From Bacteroidota bacterium (lineage in GTDB: Bacteria > Bacteroidota > Bacteroidia > Bacteroidales > JAGONC01), in contig JAPLDP010000088.1 of NCBI GenBank assembly GCA_026391695.1, forward strand, positions 54,277 through 118,276: a stretch of DNA of 64,000 bases, written 5' to 3'. Below the pieces are notes generated by a model. That model saw only the letters and a program-made list of their open reading frames with translations. It made no database searches and had not been told where the DNA came from. Shown here piece by piece: positions 40,166 to 49,167 of this stretch. The translations under genes and the position numbers were made by a program. Numbering within the stretch: the first letter of the stretch is position 1; each line of letters begins with the position of its first letter.

Positions 40166-40609
40166 TTATTTCTCAGCGGGATCTTCTCCCTTTACAGTAA
40201 TACCCATGCTGCGGGCTGTGCCGGCAACCATTTTCATGGCTGAGTCAAGTGTGAAAGCATTCAGGTCATTCATCTTATCTTCGGCGATCGTTTTTACTTG
40301 CTCCAAGGTAACAAAGGCTACCTTCTGCCTGTTTGGCTCGGCAGACCCCTTTTGCACTTTGGCTGCTTCCATCAGCTGAACCGCAACAGGTGGCGACTTG
40401 ATGATAAAGTTGAATGACTTATCCTTGAATACTGTGATAATAACCGGAAGGAGTTTTCCGGTTTTATCCTGCGTACGCGCATTGAACTGCTTACAAAATT
40501 CCATGATGTTCACGCCTTTGGCACCCAGCGCAGGTCCGACGGGAGGTGAAGGATTAGCCGCTCCTCCCTTGATTTGCAACTTGATTATACCACTTACTTC
40601 TTTGGCCAT
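40166..40609 (-). CDS. rplK: 50S ribosomal protein L11
   Basis: This 147-residue protein binds the GTPase centre of 23S rRNA. The N-terminal proline-rich loop ([20 protein letters not shown], the thiostrepton region) and the C-terminal signature [17 protein letters not shown] are both clear. It lies between nusG and rplA. Confidence 0.98.
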   Translation of the reverse strand: MAKEVSGIIKLQIKGGAANPSPPVGPALGAKGVNIMEFCKQFNARTQDKTGKLLPVIITVFKDKSFNFIIKSPPVAVQLMEAAKVQKGSAEPNRQKVAFVTLEQVKTIAEDKMNDLNAFTLDSAMKMVAGTARSMGITVKGEDPAEK

Positions 40610-40693
40610 TTCCTATTAATTATAAAAATTTATTTATCACTTATTCTTTCATTCAACTCTCTGATCCCTGATCATTGATCATTGTTCATTGTT

Positions 40694-41239
40694 CTATTGT
40701 TCTTTTTCCACCTGCATAAAACTCAGTTCCAGAGGTGTCTTCCTTCCGAAAATCTTCACAATGACCTTCAGTCTTTTCTTTTCTTCATTTATTTCTTCGA
40801 TAACGCCGCTGAAGCTGTTAAAAGGTCCATCGATGACGGTGACGGTTTCTCCGACGATAAAGGGAACATTCAGTTCCTCGCCCAAGCCTTTAAGCTCGTC
40901 GACTTTTCCGAGTATTCTGTTCACTTCCGAAGGCCGCAATGCATTAGGTTCCCCTTTTGATCCGAGAAATCCCAAAACACCCGGGACATTTCTGATGATA
41001 TGAGGGATTTCCCCGACCAGGACGGCTTCGATGAGCACATATCCGGGGAAAAAATTCCGCTCCTTGCTGACTTTCTTTCCCTTTCTTACCTGATATATCT
41101 TCTCTGTCGGAATTAAAACCTGCGACACAAAATCCTGCAGTTTAAGGCGGCTGATTTCATTTTCAATATACTGCTTCACCTTCTTCTCGTTACCGCTGAT
41201 GGCCTTGACAACATACCATTTTTTTTCTTGCTCAACCAT
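40694..41239 (-). CDS. nusG: Transcription termination/antitermination protein NusG
   Basis: This 181-residue factor binds RNA polymerase and couples transcription to Rho or the ribosome. The N-terminal NGN domain (KWYVVKAISGNEKKVKQYIE, FFPGYVLIEA) and the C-terminal KOW domain (FIVGETVTVIDGPFNSFSGV) are intact. The length is typical. It follows secE by 56 bp. Confidence 0.97.
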   Translation of the reverse strand: MVEQEKKWYVVKAISGNEKKVKQYIENEISRLKLQDFVSQVLIPTEKIYQVRKGKKVSKERNFFPGYVLIEAVLVGEIPHIIRNVPGVLGFLGSKGEPNALRPSEVNRILGKVDELKGLGEELNVPFIVGETVTVIDGPFNSFSGVIEEINEEKKRLKVIVKIFGRKTPLELSFMQVEKEQ

Positions 41240-41295
41240 ATCTAAGCCTGGATTGAAGGATTGAATAACAGTTTATGAATCAGTTGGAGTGACAA

Positions 41296-41493
41296 TTAAA
41301 ATAATTTATAGTACTGTCCGAGGATACCTTTAAAGGACATATCCATGATGAATACAACCAGTGCAATAAGCAGGGAAGCAACGAAGACAACTATCGCACT
41401 GCCTTGCAGTTCACTCCATGTAGGCCACGACACCTTATGCATAAGTTCATCGTAGCTTTCTTTGACATATTCTTTTATCTTGAAACGAGCCAT
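41296..41493 (-). CDS. secE: Preprotein translocase subunit SecE
   Basis: This is a 65-residue single-span protein of the SecYEG channel. It has the amphipathic segment YDELMHKVSWPTWSELQGSA followed by the membrane helix IVVFVASLLIALVVFIMDMS. The frame is open upstream to 41538, but that part runs into the tRNA-Trp region; the start at 41493 (MARFKIKEYVKES) fits the family. It is the first protein gene after tRNA-Trp. Confidence 0.95.
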   Translation of the reverse strand: MARFKIKEYVKESYDELMHKVSWPTWSELQGSAIVVFVASLLIALVVFIMDMSFKGILGQYYKLF

Positions 41494-41511
41494 TTTCTTT
41501 ATCTTTATTAG

Positions 41512-41584
41512 CACGGGTAGCAGGACTCGAACCTGCAACCAATGGTTTTGGAGACCACTACTCTACCAGTTGAGCTACACCCGT
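41512..41584 (-). tRNA. tRNA-Trp (anticodon CCA)
   Basis: This is a 73-nt cloverleaf. Its acceptor strands ACGGGTG/TACCCGT pair with one G-T, and the anticodon loop CTCCAAA reads CCA. The T-arm GGTTCGAGTCC is normal. The 3' CCA is not encoded. Its position between tuf and secE is conserved across many bacteria. Confidence 0.97.
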
Positions 41585-41673
41585 ACATTGATATTCATAT
41601 TGATGAATGTCCTGATAACAGTATCACGGCAATATCCCGGATACCAATACCATCAGTGTCATCCGCAATGTTA

Positions 41674-42858
41674 TCAGTCAAGGATCTCGGTCACCTGTCC
41701 GGCGCCAACGGTTCTGCCGCCTTCACGTATAGCAAAGCGCAGACCTTTACTCATAGCGATCTCATGGATCAGATGGACTTCAATAGTCAGGTTGTCACCG
41801 GGCATCACCATTTCAATTCCATGCGGAAGGGTAATTTCTCCGGTCACATCAGTGGTCCTGAAATAGAACTGCGGACGGTATTTGTTATGAAATGGTGTAT
41901 GACGTCCACCTTCTTCTTTTTTAAGGACATAAACTTCACCCTTGAAATGTTTGTGCGGTGTGATTGAACCGGGTTTGGCGATGACCATACCTCTGGCGAC
42001 ATCGGTTTTTTCAATACCTCTCAGCAGAAGACCTGCATTATCGCCGGCTTCACCCTGGTCGAGAATTTTACGGAACATTTCAACGCCGGTAACGACAGAT
42101 TTCAGTTTTTCTGCGCCCAGGCCGATAATTTCAACCGGCTCGCCGATTTTGATAACACCCTGTTCAATTCTTCCAGTAGCCACGGTACCACGGCCGGTGA
42201 TGGAGAAAACGTCTTCGACGGGCATGAGGAAATCCTTTTCTCTTTCGCGTTTAGGCAGAGGTATCCAGGTGTCGCAAGCTTCCAAGAGTTCAAATATTTT
42301 TTCCACCCATTTAGGTTCCTTATTGAGTGCGCCGAGGGCTGAACCGCGGATGATGGGTGAGTCATGCTCGAACTTATAGAATGCCAGCAGGTCTCTGATT
42401 TCCATATCGACAAGTTCGAGGAGTTCCTCATCGTCAACCATATCCACTTTATTCATGAAGACTACAATCTTGGGGACGCCGACCTGGCGTGCCAGGAGGA
42501 TATGTTCACGGGTTTGGGGCATAGGGCCGTCATTGGCGGCAACGACGAGTATGGCTCCGTCCATCTGGGCGGCACCGGTAACCATATTCTTGATATAGTC
42601 GGCATGGCCAGGGCAGTCCACATGAGCATAATGCCTGTTGACTGACTGGTATTCAATATGGGCCGTATTGATGGTGATACCTCTTGCTTTTTCTTCAGGA
42701 GCATTATCAATTTCATCAAAGGATTTGTAAACAGCCAATCCTTTATCCTGCAAATTCAGGGTAATAGCAGCCGTCAACGTCGTTTTGCCATGGTCAATAT
42801 GACCGATAGTTCCGATATTGACGTGCGGTTTAGTACGTGAGAATTTTTCTTTTGCCAT
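41674..42858 (-). CDS. tuf: Elongation factor Tu
   Basis: This GTPase of about 394 residues delivers aminoacyl-tRNA to the ribosome. GTP-binding motifs are [10 protein letters not shown] (P-loop), DCPGHADY (G3) and NKVD (G4); the switch and domain 2/3 regions are complete and the protein ends in [10 protein letters not shown]. The longer frame to 42906 runs toward the tRNA cluster; ATG 42858 ([14 protein letters not shown]) is the standard start. It lies after four tRNA genes in the same arrangement as the tufB operon of Escherichia coli. Confidence 0.98.
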   Translation of the reverse strand: MAKEKFSRTKPHVNIGTIGHIDHGKTTLTAAITLNLQDKGLAVYKSFDEIDNAPEEKARGITINTAHIEYQSVNRHYAHVDCPGHADYIKNMVTGAAQMDGAILVVAANDGPMPQTREHILLARQVGVPKIVVFMNKVDMVDDEELLELVDMEIRDLLAFYKFEHDSPIIRGSALGALNKEPKWVEKIFELLEACDTWIPLPKREREKDFLMPVEDVFSITGRGTVATGRIEQGVIKIGEPVEIIGLGAEKLKSVVTGVEMFRKILDQGEAGDNAGLLLRGIEKTDVARGMVIAKPGSITPHKHFKGEVYVLKKEEGGRHTPFHNKYRPQFYFRTTDVTGEITLPHGIEMVMPGDNLTIEVHLIHEIAMSKGLRFAIREGGRTVGAGQVTEILD

Positions 42859-42911
42859 ATCAAATAATGTTAGGTTGTGTTTATAAAAACGTTTTTGTTC
42901 ATTCAACGATG

Positions 42912-42984
<73 letters not shown>

Positions 42985-42991
42985 CTGTTGG

Positions 42992-43064
42992 AGCGGAAAA
43001 CGGGGCTCGAACCCGCCACCTACAGCTTGGAAGGCTGTCGCTCTACCAAATGAGCTATTTCCGC
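42992..43064 (-). tRNA. tRNA-Gly (anticodon TCC)
   Basis: This is a 73-nt cloverleaf with acceptor GCGGAAA/TTTCCGC. The anticodon stem ACAGC/GCTGT encloses loop CTTCCAA, which reads TCC. Confidence 0.96.
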
Positions 43065-43067
43065 ATG

Positions 43068-43149
43068 TGGGGAGAGGAGGATTCGAACCTCCGAAGGCAT
43101 AGCCAACAGATTTACAGTCTGCCCCATTTGGCCACTCTGGTATCTCCCC
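43068..43149 (-). tRNA. tRNA-Tyr (anticodon GTA)
   Basis: This is an 82-nt class II tRNA with acceptor GGGGAGA/TCTCCCC, anticodon loop CTGTAAA and the expected long variable arm. Confidence 0.96.
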
Positions 43150-43177
43150 GTCATGCTTTCAACAAATAAAAGAACAG

Positions 43178-43251
43178 AGCCGATGGACGGATTCGAACCG
43201 CCGACCAGCTGATTACAAATCAGCTGCTCTGGCCAGCTGAGCTACATCGGC
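43178..43251 (-). tRNA. tRNA-Thr (anticodon TGT)
   Basis: This is a 74-nt cloverleaf with acceptor GCCGATG/CATCGGC and anticodon loop TTTGTAA. It is the first of the four tRNAs, closest to the promoter at 43307-43337. Confidence 0.96.
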
Positions 43252-43306
43252 ATGCGCCAATCGCTTATCAATCAATATATAAATGCAGCCCTCTCGAAAA
43301 GGACTG

Positions 43307-43337
43307 CAAATTTAGTAACTCTCCAAATAACAACAAA
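43307..43337 (-). promoter_or_regulatory. Promoter of the tRNA-tuf transcription unit
   Basis: On the minus strand, a -33 TTTG (43334-43337) and a -7 TAAATTTG (43307-43314) are separated by exactly 19 bp, as in the Bacteroides sigma-ABfr consensus. It lies 56 bp upstream of the first tRNA. Confidence 0.7.
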
Positions 43338-43374
43338 GATTTTTTTTACTTTTTTATGAAAATATTTCAAAATC

Positions 43375-43671
43375 TCAACCTCGCTGCTTCTCCTTGTATT
43401 TCTTGAGCTGCCGCATTAATGCCTCAACAGCTATATCGGTAGCTTCTTCAAAAGTAGAACTCTGTTTCTTCGCAAACAGATCATTACCTCTCACAAATAT
43501 CCTTATTTCGGCTATCTTGTTTTCAGGTACATCCGTGTTTTCCAACTTTAATTTTACCTCTCCTCCCAGCAGACCATCGTAGTAATGCGATAATTTGCTT
43601 ACCTTCTCATTTATGAAATCCTTTAATTTCCGGTCTGCCTTGAATCGTACTGAAGTGATGTTGACATTCAT
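43375..43671 (-). CDS. hpf: Ribosome hibernation promoting factor
   Basis: This is a 98-residue protein of the HPF/RaiA family, short form. It has the beta-alpha-beta layout (NITSVRFKADRKLKDFINEK, VKLKLENTDVPENKIAEIRI) and the ending ATDIAVEALMRQLKKYKEK. It binds the 30S decoding centre during slow growth and blocks translation. It follows the Xer recombinase gene by 14 bp and lies just upstream of the tRNA promoter. Confidence 0.92.
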   Translation of the reverse strand: MNVNITSVRFKADRKLKDFINEKVSKLSHYYDGLLGGEVKLKLENTDVPENKIAEIRIFVRGNDLFAKKQSSTFEEATDIAVEALMRQLKKYKEKQRG

Positions 43672-43685
43672 GGATAACCTCCTTT

Positions 43686-44573
43686 TTATGCTCTTGGGTG
43701 AGCTTGTTTATAAATCTTTTTCAACTTCTCGATCGTATTGTGTGTGTAAACCTGTGTTGCTGAAAGATTGGCATGGCCAAGGAGTTCTTTCACCGCATTC
43801 AGGTCAGCACCGCCATCTAATAAATGAGTCGCAAATGTATGCCGCAGTATATGAGGGCTTTTTTTCTCCAGTGTGGTCACAGTTCCGAGGTACCTGACAA
43901 CTATCCGATAGATCAGCCTGGGATATGTTTTCTCGCCTTTTCTGGTAACAAATAAATACCCCTCAATGTTCACTTTATCCACCTCCCGGTTACGGATATC
44001 CTGGTAGCCCTTCAGAAGATCCCTCATGAATCCTGTTATCGGAATCAGGCGTTCCTTATTCCGTTTGCCGAGGACTTTTATGGTCAGATTATCCGTATCA
44101 ATGCTGGAATCCTTCAGGCTGACCAATTCCGATAAACGCATGCCTGTCTGGTAAAAAAGTTCAAGTATCAGCCTGTCGCGAATGCCTTCAAAATCATTTC
44201 CAAAGTCAATTTGGCTGAACAAAAAATCCATTTTTTCACGGTCAACGAAAACAGGCAATTTTTTCGATTCTTTTGGCGGAATGACCCTGGCCATAGGATT
44301 TTCATTGATGGCACCCTCTCTGATGAGAAATTTAAAATATGATCTCAGCGTGCTGAGCTTACGGTTGACAGCTCTCGCGGTGACATGCTGATCCATAAGC
44401 TCTACCAGCCATGAACGGATTATCATGTGGTCAACGCTTTGTATATCATTCATTCCGTAACGCACATCCAGAAAATGGTAAAATTGATCAAGGTCGGTCC
44501 GGTAGGCTTTAATGGTATGGACTGAATATCGCTTTTCGTAACCTATGTAATCGATAAATTTCTCCAGCGTCAT
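43686..44573 (-). CDS. Tyrosine recombinase of the XerC/XerD type
   Basis: This 295-residue enzyme is of the kind that resolves chromosome dimers at dif. It has the N-terminal SAM-like DNA-binding domain (FIDYIGYEKRYSVHTIKAYR) and the catalytic set: R in TGMRLSELVSL, K in KVLGKRNKERLIP, the HxxR pair in HILRHTFATHLL, H in GHANLSATQVY and the nucleophilic Tyr in TQVYTH. The length fits XerC/XerD; which of the two cannot be decided here. The gene lies among housekeeping genes, so it is unlikely to belong to a mobile element. Confidence 0.92.
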   Translation of the reverse strand: MTLEKFIDYIGYEKRYSVHTIKAYRTDLDQFYHFLDVRYGMNDIQSVDHMIIRSWLVELMDQHVTARAVNRKLSTLRSYFKFLIREGAINENPMARVIPPKESKKLPVFVDREKMDFLFSQIDFGNDFEGIRDRLILELFYQTGMRLSELVSLKDSSIDTDNLTIKVLGKRNKERLIPITGFMRDLLKGYQDIRNREVDKVNIEGYLFVTRKGEKTYPRLIYRIVVRYLGTVTTLEKKSPHILRHTFATHLLDGGADLNAVKELLGHANLSATQVYTHNTIEKLKKIYKQAHPRA

Positions 44574-44665
44574 TCAGAAAAAATAAAAGAAGAAACCCTG
44601 CCTCTTTAACTAACGATAAAGTTAGTTATAAAATTGTAAAAAACAAAATTTCCTCTCTGAAAAAA

Positions 44666-44857
44666 TTACTCTTGTGCTTGCTGTAACTGTTGGATATAGA
44701 TGGCTCTCAGCCTTTCTTCCCTTTTCTTAACCGATGGTTTCGAAAATTTTTGTCTTTCACGCAATTCTTTAACCACGCCGGTTTTTTCAAACTTTCTCTT
44801 GAGCTTTTTCAAAGCCCTGTCGATGCTTTCGCCTTCTTTAACTGGTATAATGATCAT
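44666..44857 (-). CDS. rpsU: 30S ribosomal protein S21
   Basis: This 63-residue, strongly basic protein has the S21 signature IDRALKKLKRKFEKTGVVKE and a basic C-terminal tail. Bacteroidota S21 proteins are known to interact with the 3' end of 16S rRNA, where the anti-Shine-Dalgarno lies. It is the first gene of a leftward group with xer and hpf and has its own strong promoter at 44916-44946. Confidence 0.96.
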   Translation of the reverse strand: MIIIPVKEGESIDRALKKLKRKFEKTGVVKELRERQKFSKPSVKKREERLRAIYIQQLQQAQE

Positions 44858-44915
44858 GTTACTTATACTCTCCTTTTAAATAGAACAACAGGTTATTTAT
44901 AGGTTTTCAGGGGTG

Positions 44916-44946
44916 CAAAGATACGCTTAAATATTTAATCTGCAAA
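44916..44946 (-). promoter_or_regulatory. Promoter of rpsU
   Basis: On the minus strand, -33 TTTG (44943-44946) and -7 TATCTTTG (44916-44923) are separated by exactly 19 bp. The box ends about 58 bp before the rpsU start codon. Confidence 0.75.
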
Positions 44947-45112
44947 AAAAATTTCATTGATATTATCTTTTAAAAGGATATGTCCTAAAAGTGAGCGGAC
45001 TGAGGAGCGCAGCGTCGAGGGAGCTTCCCAGTTGCGAAACCATAACGAGGCCTTGCGGCCCGAGCAAAAAAAAAGAAGCTCTCTTGGGTTATACGATAGC
45101 CTTGTATCCTAT

Positions 45113-47317
45113 TTATAGATTCTCCAGTATGAACTTCGTCATATTCCTGAAAAGGTGATAGGAGGTATTACCTCCATAAATTCCATGGTTACGGTTGGTA
45201 TAGAGCAGCATGGAATAATCCTTGTCAGCCTGAACCAGCCGTTCGGTAAACTCCAGAGTATTCTGGACATGGACATTATCATCGCCGGTGCCATGGATGA
45301 TCAATAATTTGCCCTGGAACTTATCGGCGAAATTCAACGGGGAATTTTCATCATAACTGTTTGGATTATCCTGTGGCTTGCGCATGAACCGTTCAGTATA
45401 TATATTGTCATAATACCGCCAGCTGGTGGCAGGTGCCACTGCAATGCCCATTTTAAAGGTCCCTTCACCTTTGGTCATGCACATCAGTGTCATATATCCG
45501 CCAAAGCTCCATCCCCATATACCGATACGTTCAGGATCCACATAAGGAAGAGTGCCCAGATATTTGGCAGCTTCCACCTGATCGATGGTTTCATATTTTC
45601 CCATCTGCAGGTAGGTCATCTTGCGGAACTGCTCGCCCCTGGCACCTGTGCCGCGGCCATCCACAGTCACTACAATATATCCTTCCTGAGCCAGGTAATT
45701 ATCCCATCCAAAATTCCAGGTATCAATGACAGTCTGCGAGTTTGGCCCGCCATATACATACATGAATACGGGATATTTCTTTGCAGGATCAAAATCAGGA
45801 GGTTTCAGCATGGCTCCGTTGAGTTCCACACCTTCACTGGTTTTAAAGGTAAAAAGCTCAGGTGTGCTGTATGAATAGCTTTTCAGCTTATTATTTAAAT
45901 CCTGGTTATCTTCAAGTACCCGCACGATGTTGCCCTGTGAGTTATAAAGAGCCACATAATCAGGTGTGGCATAACTGGACCAGGTAAGCTTGCAGTATTG
46001 ATAATTTTTACTGAATTTAGCCGAGTTATTGCCTGCCTTATCCGATATCCTTTTCTTGCCTGTTCCGTCAAGCCTGATAGAATAGATCTCCGCCCTGGCA
46101 GGCGACAGTTCCGATGCCTGATAATAAATAACGCCTCTCTCTTCATCAATGCCATAGCATTCTTTCACATCAAAATCACCTGTTGGAATTCTTTTAACGG
46201 TATAGTCACTCATACTGCACAGGTAAATATTATTCCACCCATCGCGTTCGCTTAACCAGAGGAAATGAGCATTATCCCTGAGAAATGTCAGGGCATCAAA
46301 ATTGTTTTCGGAGATATAGCAGGCATTTTCCTCTTTGTAAAAAACCTTCGATTGGCCGGTAGTGGCCTGTGCTGCCAGCAATTCCAGCTTATTCTGAAGG
46401 CGGTTCAGCCGGTAAATGCAGAGGATACCCGGATCGTTGGTCCATTTTATACGCGGGATGTACTGGTCTGCCTCCTTGCCGATGTCCATTCTGATATCTG
46501 CACCGGTCTTCAGGTCATACACATGCACAGTGACAAGCGAATTGCTTTCGCCTGCCTTGGGATACCTGAACGTCCTGTTCTCAGGATAAAGCACGTTATT
46601 TTTTAATTCCGGCTTTTGTCCGGCATACATGGTCATATTAAACATGGGGACAGTGCTCTCATCAAAGCGCATATATGCGATCTTTTTGCTGTCGGGTGAC
46701 CAGGCAAATGCTTTGCTGAAACCGAATTCTTCCTCGTAAACCCAGTCAGGAGCACCATTGATAATATAACTGTACCGGCCATCGGTGGTCACCTGCTTTT
46801 CCTCACCCGACAGCAGATTGATAATATAAAGGTTATTATCCCTGACAAAAGCCACCATGGAGCCATCAGGCGAAAATGTCGCCAGTTGTTGCCTGCCATT
46901 TACCGAAAGTTTTTTCAGCTCTTTTGAGCGGATCGTAAATATGTAATAATCGGCTTTGGAAGAATAGCGGTAGATAGGTTCTGTTCCGGTCGAAAATAAA
47001 ATCCTGGATTCATCATTGCTGAAATTATAACCGTCGAAGTAGGGCAGTGAATCGCGTTTCATAGCGTCCGGATTAAGAATGGTATCAACAGCCTTTCCGG
47101 TTTCATATTCATATTTCACGATGGCAGTGCCTTCAGCAGCCATGGTATAGTGAATCCCGTCGTTCATGGAATTCATGCCATAAACCGACCGAGGATAAAA
47201 GGTGAAATTCTTTATGACATCATCCAGCGTGATCTTTCCGTTGCCCTGTCCCGAAAGCAGCATTGGAACGATCAGGACTGCAAGCATCAGCAGAGGAAAA
47301 TAAAAGTTTTTTTTCAT
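45113..47317 (-). CDS. Dipeptidyl-peptidase IV family serine protease (S9)
   Basis: This protein of about 734 residues has a signal peptide (MKKNFYFPLLMLAVLIVPML..SGQ). The N-terminal part is the DPP IV beta-propeller, with the double-Glu motif in GAPDWVYEEEFGFSKAFAWS that binds the substrate N-terminus. The C-terminal alpha/beta-hydrolase has the nucleophile motif GWSFGGYM (about residue 604), Asp in HGTGDDNVH and His in NRNHGIYGG. It removes dipeptides, preferring Xaa-Pro, in the periplasm. The ATG at 47326 is a possible earlier start. It stands alone, divergent from the T9SS cargo gene. Confidence 0.94.
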   Translation of the reverse strand: MKKNFYFPLLMLAVLIVPMLLSGQGNGKITLDDVIKNFTFYPRSVYGMNSMNDGIHYTMAAEGTAIVKYEYETGKAVDTILNPDAMKRDSLPYFDGYNFSNDESRILFSTGTEPIYRYSSKADYYIFTIRSKELKKLSVNGRQQLATFSPDGSMVAFVRDNNLYIINLLSGEEKQVTTDGRYSYIINGAPDWVYEEEFGFSKAFAWSPDSKKIAYMRFDESTVPMFNMTMYAGQKPELKNNVLYPENRTFRYPKAGESNSLVTVHVYDLKTGADIRMDIGKEADQYIPRIKWTNDPGILCIYRLNRLQNKLELLAAQATTGQSKVFYKEENACYISENNFDALTFLRDNAHFLWLSERDGWNNIYLCSMSDYTVKRIPTGDFDVKECYGIDEERGVIYYQASELSPARAEIYSIRLDGTGKKRISDKAGNNSAKFSKNYQYCKLTWSSYATPDYVALYNSQGNIVRVLEDNQDLNNKLKSYSYSTPELFTFKTSEGVELNGAMLKPPDFDPAKKYPVFMYVYGGPNSQTVIDTWNFGWDNYLAQEGYIVVTVDGRGTGARGEQFRKMTYLQMGKYETIDQVEAAKYLGTLPYVDPERIGIWGWSFGGYMTLMCMTKGEGTFKMGIAVAPATSWRYYDNIYTERFMRKPQDNPNSYDENSPLNFADKFQGKLLIIHGTGDDNVHVQNTLEFTERLVQADKDYSMLLYTNRNHGIYGGNTSYHLFRNMTKFILENL

Positions 47318-47481
47318 AATCGTCATATTGTCAAATTGTTTTATTGTCTAATTAATTTACTGTCATCCCCCCTACCAGCCCCTTTTGATAAAATTATTGA
47401 TCATTGATCACTGATCATTGATCATTGTCATCTCATATTTCCCCGCAAAAAAAATAAATTCACCGTTTTTTTTATTATTTT

Positions 47482-47489
47482 TACATTTG
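47482..47489 (+). promoter_or_regulatory. -7 box of the T9SS cargo gene
   Basis: TACATTTG fits TAnnTTTG and lies 46 bp before the start codon at 47536. The -33 element is poor. Confidence 0.5.
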
Positions 47490-47535
47490 TGTATTCAAAA
47501 GTAATTTAATTGTAATAAAACTTAAAACTTGACCT

Positions 47536-48441
47536 ATGAAAAAGTTATTTACTTTATGCCTTATCCTTTTTTCACTTTTCTTTTTACAGGTTGCCGCCCA
47601 GGATGACATACCCAATAAGGATTTTGAGCAATGGGATAATTTTGACACATACGAAGTGCCTACATACTGGGATTCACCAAATGCTGAGACCGGGCTGGTT
47701 AATATTTTTGAAGTCACCAGGGATACGGTCACTGTTTACCAGGGCCTGTATTCAGCCCGTCTGGAAACAATGAATGTGATGGGCATTGCAACCGTCCCCG
47801 GCTTACTGACGCTGGGTGAATTTACCGTAAATTTTGCCACACAGGAGTTTTCGATTACCGGTGGCACGCCATTCACTGAGCGTCCGGTGAAGCTGACAGG
47901 CCACTATCGGTATGCACCGCAGGGCGGAGATGCCTGTTCCTTTTCAATTGCATTGACAAAATATAATTCGGTATCAGGACAGCGTGACACCATCGGCGCC
48001 GGATTGACAGTAATTAATACCTCTGCCGGCAGCTGGACTCTTTTCGAAGTGCCGGTTTTCTACTTTTCACAAGAGGATCCCGACTCCATGAATATTGTGA
48101 TCTTTTCATCCCCACCGACAAATCCTGTCATCGGCAGTGTGCTGATTGTGGATGCCCTGGAAATTAACCTGGGTGTGGGAGTCGGTGAGCATGGAGTTGT
48201 AAGAGATGTGACAATGTCGTTTGATCCCTATCAGAATCAGTTGGTGATCAATTTCACCGGGCCATCTGCCGGGCAGGTATTGGTGAGCATCTATAATGCC
48301 ACGGGACAAGTTCTTCTCAAGGGACAACTGATGACGGCCACAGGGCATCAGAGCATCAATATGGGCAGATATCCGCAGGGCTTGTATGTCATTGAAGTGA
48401 TATCAGGAACCGAGAGGATCATACAGAAGATACTCAGATAG
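47536..48441 (+). CDS. Secreted protein with T9SS C-terminal sorting domain
   Basis: This 301-residue protein has a signal peptide (MKKLFTLCLILFSLFFLQVA). The middle is a beta-sandwich-like domain of the PCMD/carbohydrate-binding type (IPNKDFEQWDNF, YSARLETMNVMG, VKLTGHYRYAPQG, IVIFSSPPTNPVIGSVLIVD). The last 80 residues are a type A sorting domain (VSIYNATGQVLLKGQL, YPQGLYVIEVISGTERIIQK) that directs export by the type IX system and anchoring or release at the surface. The substrate of the middle domain is unknown. Confidence 0.88.
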   Translation: MKKLFTLCLILFSLFFLQVAAQDDIPNKDFEQWDNFDTYEVPTYWDSPNAETGLVNIFEVTRDTVTVYQGLYSARLETMNVMGIATVPGLLTLGEFTVNFATQEFSITGGTPFTERPVKLTGHYRYAPQGGDACSFSIALTKYNSVSGQRDTIGAGLTVINTSAGSWTLFEVPVFYFSQEDPDSMNIVIFSSPPTNPVIGSVLIVDALEINLGVGVGEHGVVRDVTMSFDPYQNQLVINFTGPSAGQVLVSIYNATGQVLLKGQLMTATGHQSINMGRYPQGLYVIEVISGTERIIQKILR

Positions 48442-48491
48442 ATCATTACAGGCTATAGAGCTGATGTGCCAATGTGCCAATGAGGTAAATT

Positions 48492-48524
48492 TTTGTTTTT
48501 CAATTCAATTTTTTACTACCTTTG
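48492..48524 (+). promoter_or_regulatory. Promoter of tRNA-Val
   Basis: -33 TTTG (48492-48495) and -7 TACCTTTG (48517-48524) are spaced 21 bp apart, and the tRNA starts 46 bp later. Confidence 0.6.
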
Positions 48525-48569
48525 CTCTCCCATTTTTGATTTTTAATTTTTAATCTTTGATATAAGTCT

Positions 48570-48644
48570 GGGACGTTAGCTCAGCTGGTTTAGAGCGCAT
48601 GCTTGACAGGCATGAGGTCATTGGTTCGATCCCAATACGCCCCA
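48570..48644 (+). tRNA. tRNA-Val (anticodon GAC)
   Basis: This is a 75-nt cloverleaf with anticodon stem CATGC/GCATG, loop TTGACAG (reads GAC), T-arm ATTGG/CCAAT and discriminator A. The acceptor stem GGGACGT/ACGCCCC has an A-C mismatch at the fourth pair. The usual partner strand would be ACGTCCC. Confidence 0.92.
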
Positions 48645-48646
48645 CA

Positions 48647-48693
48647 AACACAAAGGGCTTCATGATTTCCTCAATCATGAAGCCCTTTGTGTT
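48647..48693 (+). terminator. Long hairpin terminator after tRNA-Val
   Basis: Perfect 21-bp arms (48647-48667 and 48673-48693) flank a TCCTC loop. It begins 3 bp after the tRNA and contains AAGGGCTTCATGATT in the left arm. Confidence 0.85.
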
Positions 48694-48756
48694 AAATTCC
48701 AAATAACAAATTCCAAATACCAAAAAATAATGACTGACTGGTAAGAAAGTTATGGT

Positions 48757-48830
48757 CTTTTGTCCAATTTACAGAAAACGACAGACCTTCAAGAAATCGA
48801 TGCAAAATAAAGCCACAGGATGCACGATCT
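48757..48830 (+). repeat. Dispersed repeat, copy A
   Basis: It is similar to 50959-51034 over about 75 bp. Shared blocks are TTTTGTCCAATTT(A/G)CAGAAAA and, at 48798-48825, CGATGCAAAATAAAGCC followed by CAGGATGCAC. It is not an obvious coding segment. Confidence 0.55.
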
Positions 48831-49072
48831 CAGAGTGAAAAGTATCGCTACCCCGGGGTTAATCGTGCGCTGTGCGTAAAGCAAACACAAAGAGGAGGTA
48901 TTTCTACCCCCTTCCATCTACCTGATACCAGGGCACGCCATGGCAACTCAGCGCCCCTTTGTCTTTATTATTTGTTGCGATAGCGGAAATGTCTTTCACT
49001 TGAGGTCATTGAAGCCTTCAACTGCCGGAAAAATAAAATGATAAAATGTGTAACATGTGATATATTTTACAC

Positions 49073-49080
49073 TATCTTTG
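49073..49080 (+). promoter_or_regulatory. -7 box of the RRM gene
   Basis: TATCTTTG fits TAnnTTTG and lies 87 bp before the start codon, leaving a leader long enough for cold-induced regulation. The -33 region is weak (TGTG). Confidence 0.45.
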
Positions 49081-49167
49081 CCGGTCAAGTTGAGAAGTGG
49101 TTGGATTATACCAATTGCGCTCAAGAGTTTCATAATTTTTTTTATTAATTTTTAATTTTTAATTTTC

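Larger units (their letters stand above)
48694..49167. other. Intergenic DNA with dispersed repeat copy A
   Basis: No gene could be supported. It holds repeat copy A (48757-48830) and the -7 box of the RRM gene. Confidence 0.5.

Noticed and set aside
44980..45112. GC-rich stretch with GAGCGCAGCGTCGAG between rpsU and the DPP IV gene
   Set aside because: It could be a leftover of a repeat, but I could not find another copy in the window or a convincing structure.
47398..47432. Runs of TGATCATTGATCA near 47,400 and 40,670
   Set aside because: Short simple repeats in AT-rich DNA; no evidence of a mobile element or protein site.
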